Origin: Acidimicrobiia bacterium
GTDB taxonomy: Bacteria > Actinomycetota > Acidimicrobiia > IMCC26256
NCBI GenBank assembly: GCA_023262065.1
Contig: JALRDW010000161.1
Location: 1 to 6,115, forward strand
Direction of reading: 5' to 3'
DNA length: 6,115 nucleotides
Part shown: positions 4,816-6,115 of the stretch, in pieces
How positions within the stretch are numbered: the stretch's first letter is position 1
Layout: each line of letters starts with the position of its first letter
Made by a program: the position numbers and the translations under genes
The notes under the pieces: generated by a model
Database searches by the model: none
Seen by the model: the letters and a program-made list of their open reading frames with translations, nothing else
What the model was told of the DNA's origin: nothing

Positions 4816-5388
4816 TCAGGTCGCGACCGGACTGGTCGACTTCGTCTCGTCGCCGATCGTCCGTCGGGCCTCGGCGATCGCGAGCTCGACGACGTGCTCG
4901 ACGTGGGGGATGTCGACCCCGAGCTTCTCGGCGACGTGCGCGGTCCAGATCAGCGAGGTGAGGTTGGACTCGAAGTCGACCTGTGACCGCAGGTCCGACC
5001 GCTTGGCCTGCCGGTTCTGCGTCACCATCACGAAGGTGGAGAGGAAGATCGCCTCGAGACTCACGATCATCGTGAGCAGGCCGAACGGGAACGAGTCGAA
5101 CTCGAGGCCGACACCGAGCAGGCCGATGTTCAGGACGATCCACACGGTGAACCAGATCGCGTGGATGTAGACGAACTTCAGGGATCCGGCGAAGCCGGTG
5201 ACCCGATCGGCGATGCGGTCCTGCTCGGTGCGCAGCCGTCGGAAGTGTTGGCGTTCGCTGGTGACCTCCCAGTGCGCGAGGTCGAACACCTTCCCGTCGA
5301 GCTTGCCGTCCGCCGCATCGACGATCCGGCACGCCGGACACTGGAGCAGGTCCTCGGGGTCCGAACCGTGGTCGTGGGCGTCGGTCAT
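4816..5388 (-). CDS. DUF1003 family membrane protein
   Basis: A 190-aa protein with the DUF1003 hallmark: FVYIHAIWFTVWIVLNIGLL (72-91) forms the first membrane helix and PFGLLTMIVSLEAIFLSTFV (101-120) the second. The characteristic MVTQNRQAKRSDLRSQVDFESNL (121-143) follows directly. The charged helix ahead of the first span (44-71, HFRRLRTEQDRIADRVTGFAGS) and the C-terminal AEKLGVDIPHVEHVV are cytosolic, judging by the positive charges. Near the N-terminus, after His-rich MTDAHDHG, is a single CPAC pair (C17/C20) that could hold a metal or be a remnant of the cysteine-rich N-terminus I recall in some family members. The function of DUF1003 is unknown. AGGAGG (minus strand, 5393-5398) supports the start. 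It is divergent from the flavoprotein gene, 106 bases away, and is probably monocistronic. Confidence 0.93.
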   Translation of the reverse strand: MTDAHDHGSDPEDLLQCPACRIVDAADGKLDGKVFDLAHWEVTSERQHFRRLRTEQDRIADRVTGFAGSLKFVYIHAIWFTVWIVLNIGLLGVGLEFDSFPFGLLTMIVSLEAIFLSTFVMVTQNRQAKRSDLRSQVDFESNLTSLIWTAHVAEKLGVDIPHVEHVVELAIAEARRTIGDETKSTSPVAT

Positions 5389-5460
5389 CGTGCCTCCTCG
5401 TCGCTCGGTGCTCGGCCGACGCTAAACCGGGAGCCCCGCCCGGGCGTGCGATGATGCGCC

Positions 5461-5478
5461 CGCCGCGCCGGTGCGGCG
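5461..5478 (+). promoter_or_regulatory. Hairpin just upstream of the flavoprotein ribosome site
   Basis: CGCCGC (5461-5466) and GCGGCG (5473-5478) form a perfect 6-bp GC stem with a 6-base loop, ending four bases before the Shine-Dalgarno (GGAGG, 5483-5487). It could affect translation initiation. In such GC-rich DNA a stem of this size may also arise by chance. Confidence 0.25.
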
Positions 5479-5494
5479 ACGCGGAGGGCTCGAC

Positions 5495-6115
5495 ATGACG
5501 GAAGCGGTGCACCCCTGGGATCGACGGGCGGAGGCGCTCGCCCTCGTCCCGACGGGACCCGACGGGCTCCCGGTGACCCTGGCCGACTACCGGACCGTCT
5601 TCGAGTCGGTGCTCCCCGCACCGACCCTCGGGTACTACGCCGGCGGCGGCGCCGACGAGCTCACCCTGGGTGAGAACGTCGACGCATGGCGACGGTTCAC
5701 GCTGTGGCCGCGCGTGCTGCGTGGGATCGAGACGGTCGACACGTCGTGCGAACTGCTCGGTCGACGCCTGCCGCACCCGTTCCTCGTCGCGCCGACCGCG
5801 TTCCACGGACTCGCCGACCCGGAGGCCGAGATCGCCACGGCACGCGGCGCGCTCGCCGCTGATGCGTTGCAGGTGCTCTCGACCCTCGCGCACACCGGCC
5901 CGCGGGACCTCGCAGCCGCCGTGCCCGACGTGCACCGCTGGTTCCAGCTCTACGTGCTGCGGGATCGCGGGCTGACGCGCTCGATCGTGGAGGAGGCGGC
6001 GGCGTGCGGGTACGAGGCGATCGTCATCACCGTCGATCTCCCGCCGGCCGGCCGGCGCGAGCGGGAGCTGCGCACGCACTTCACGCTCGGCGGAGATGTC
6101 GTGGTGCCTTCGATC
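5495..6115 (+). CDS. FMN-dependent alpha-hydroxy-acid oxidase/dehydrogenase (lactate/glycolate oxidase family), partial
   Basis: The first 207 residues of a family that is usually about 360-400 aa; the catalytic half lies beyond the window. Family landmarks appear in order. LGYYAGGGADELTLGENVDAWRRF (45-68) is the N-terminal substrate/FMN tyrosine region. PRVLRG follows at 72-77, then FLVAPTAFHGLADPEAEIATARGA (96-119), which includes the FMN-binding PT-A segment. VLSTLA (127-132) is next, then WFQLYVLRDR (149-158) with the FMN-contacting QLY. The last is IVITVDLPPAGRRERELRTHF (176-196), the TVD-P-GxRExDxR motif. It should oxidise a 2-hydroxy acid such as lactate or glycolate to the 2-oxo acid with FMN; the substrate and the electron acceptor (O2 or a membrane carrier) cannot be told from this half. 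There is no signal peptide, so it is cytosolic. GGAGG at 5483-5487, seven bases upstream, supports the start. Confidence 0.93.
   Translation, partial: MTEAVHPWDRRAEALALVPTGPDGLPVTLADYRTVFESVLPAPTLGYYAGGGADELTLGENVDAWRRFTLWPRVLRGIETVDTSCELLGRRLPHPFLVAPTAFHGLADPEAEIATARGALAADALQVLSTLAHTGPRDLAAAVPDVHRWFQLYVLRDRGLTRSIVEEAAACGYEAIVITVDLPPAGRRERELRTHFTLGGDVVVPSI

Noticed and set aside
4043..6079. A 678-codon open frame on the minus strand spanning five real genes
   Set aside because: It is antisense or out of frame to the well-supported NYN, DUF1003 and flavoprotein genes. Its translation is Arg/Pro/Asp-rich with no recognisable domain, as expected of stop-poor frames in high-GC DNA.

Overview
The window is GC-rich throughout its coding regions (roughly 70% by eye). 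It has GC-rich third codon positions, tightly packed genes, Shine-Dalgarno sites and one possible leaderless start. The encoded families are an FKBP lipoprotein with an actinobacterial look, an NYN protein, a DUF1003 membrane protein and a lactate-oxidase-type flavoprotein. Together these suggest a free-living high-GC actinobacterium, possibly of the Acidimicrobiia; the class is an inference. I see no mobile element, CRISPR array, tRNA or rRNA.

Left block (1-2211, minus strand): three genes run leftward with gaps of 53 and 56 bases. They encode a dual-specificity-type (rhodanese/phosphatase superfamily) protein with a CX5R signature, an ARPP-1 family protein, and a von Willebrand factor A (VWA) protein cut by the window edge. 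The ARPP-1 name itself records an association with ADP-ribosylglycohydrolases and rhodanese-phosphatases, so this looks like a conserved but functionally uncharacterised module. All three genes have similar C/A-rich leaders, and two of the leaders share a near-identical element of about 22 bases.

Central divergent region (2212-2453): this is the only clearly AT-richer stretch. On each strand it carries a perfectly spaced match to the actinobacterial SigR/SigH promoter, GGGAA(T/C)-N18-GTT. One copy faces the phosphatase/ARPP-1/VWA operon and the other faces a rightward unknown gene. A 12-bp-period direct repeat and short dyads overlap these promoters. This is the most interesting observation in the window: it suggests that both flanking transcription units are induced together by a thiol-oxidative/heat-stress type ECF sigma factor.

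Right of it (2454-3351, plus strand): an uncharacterised 225-aa protein, then a 49-aa protein with a CxxC-CxxC zinc ribbon and a very acidic tail.

Remainder (3365-6115): an exported FKBP-type prolyl isomerase lipoprotein (minus); a 41-aa single-span membrane peptide followed by an NYN-domain (PIN-like nuclease fold) protein (plus); a DUF1003 two-span membrane protein (minus); and the N-terminal 207 residues of an FMN-dependent alpha-hydroxy-acid oxidase/dehydrogenase running off the right edge (plus). These look like ordinary chromosomal genes with no obvious functional link to the left block.
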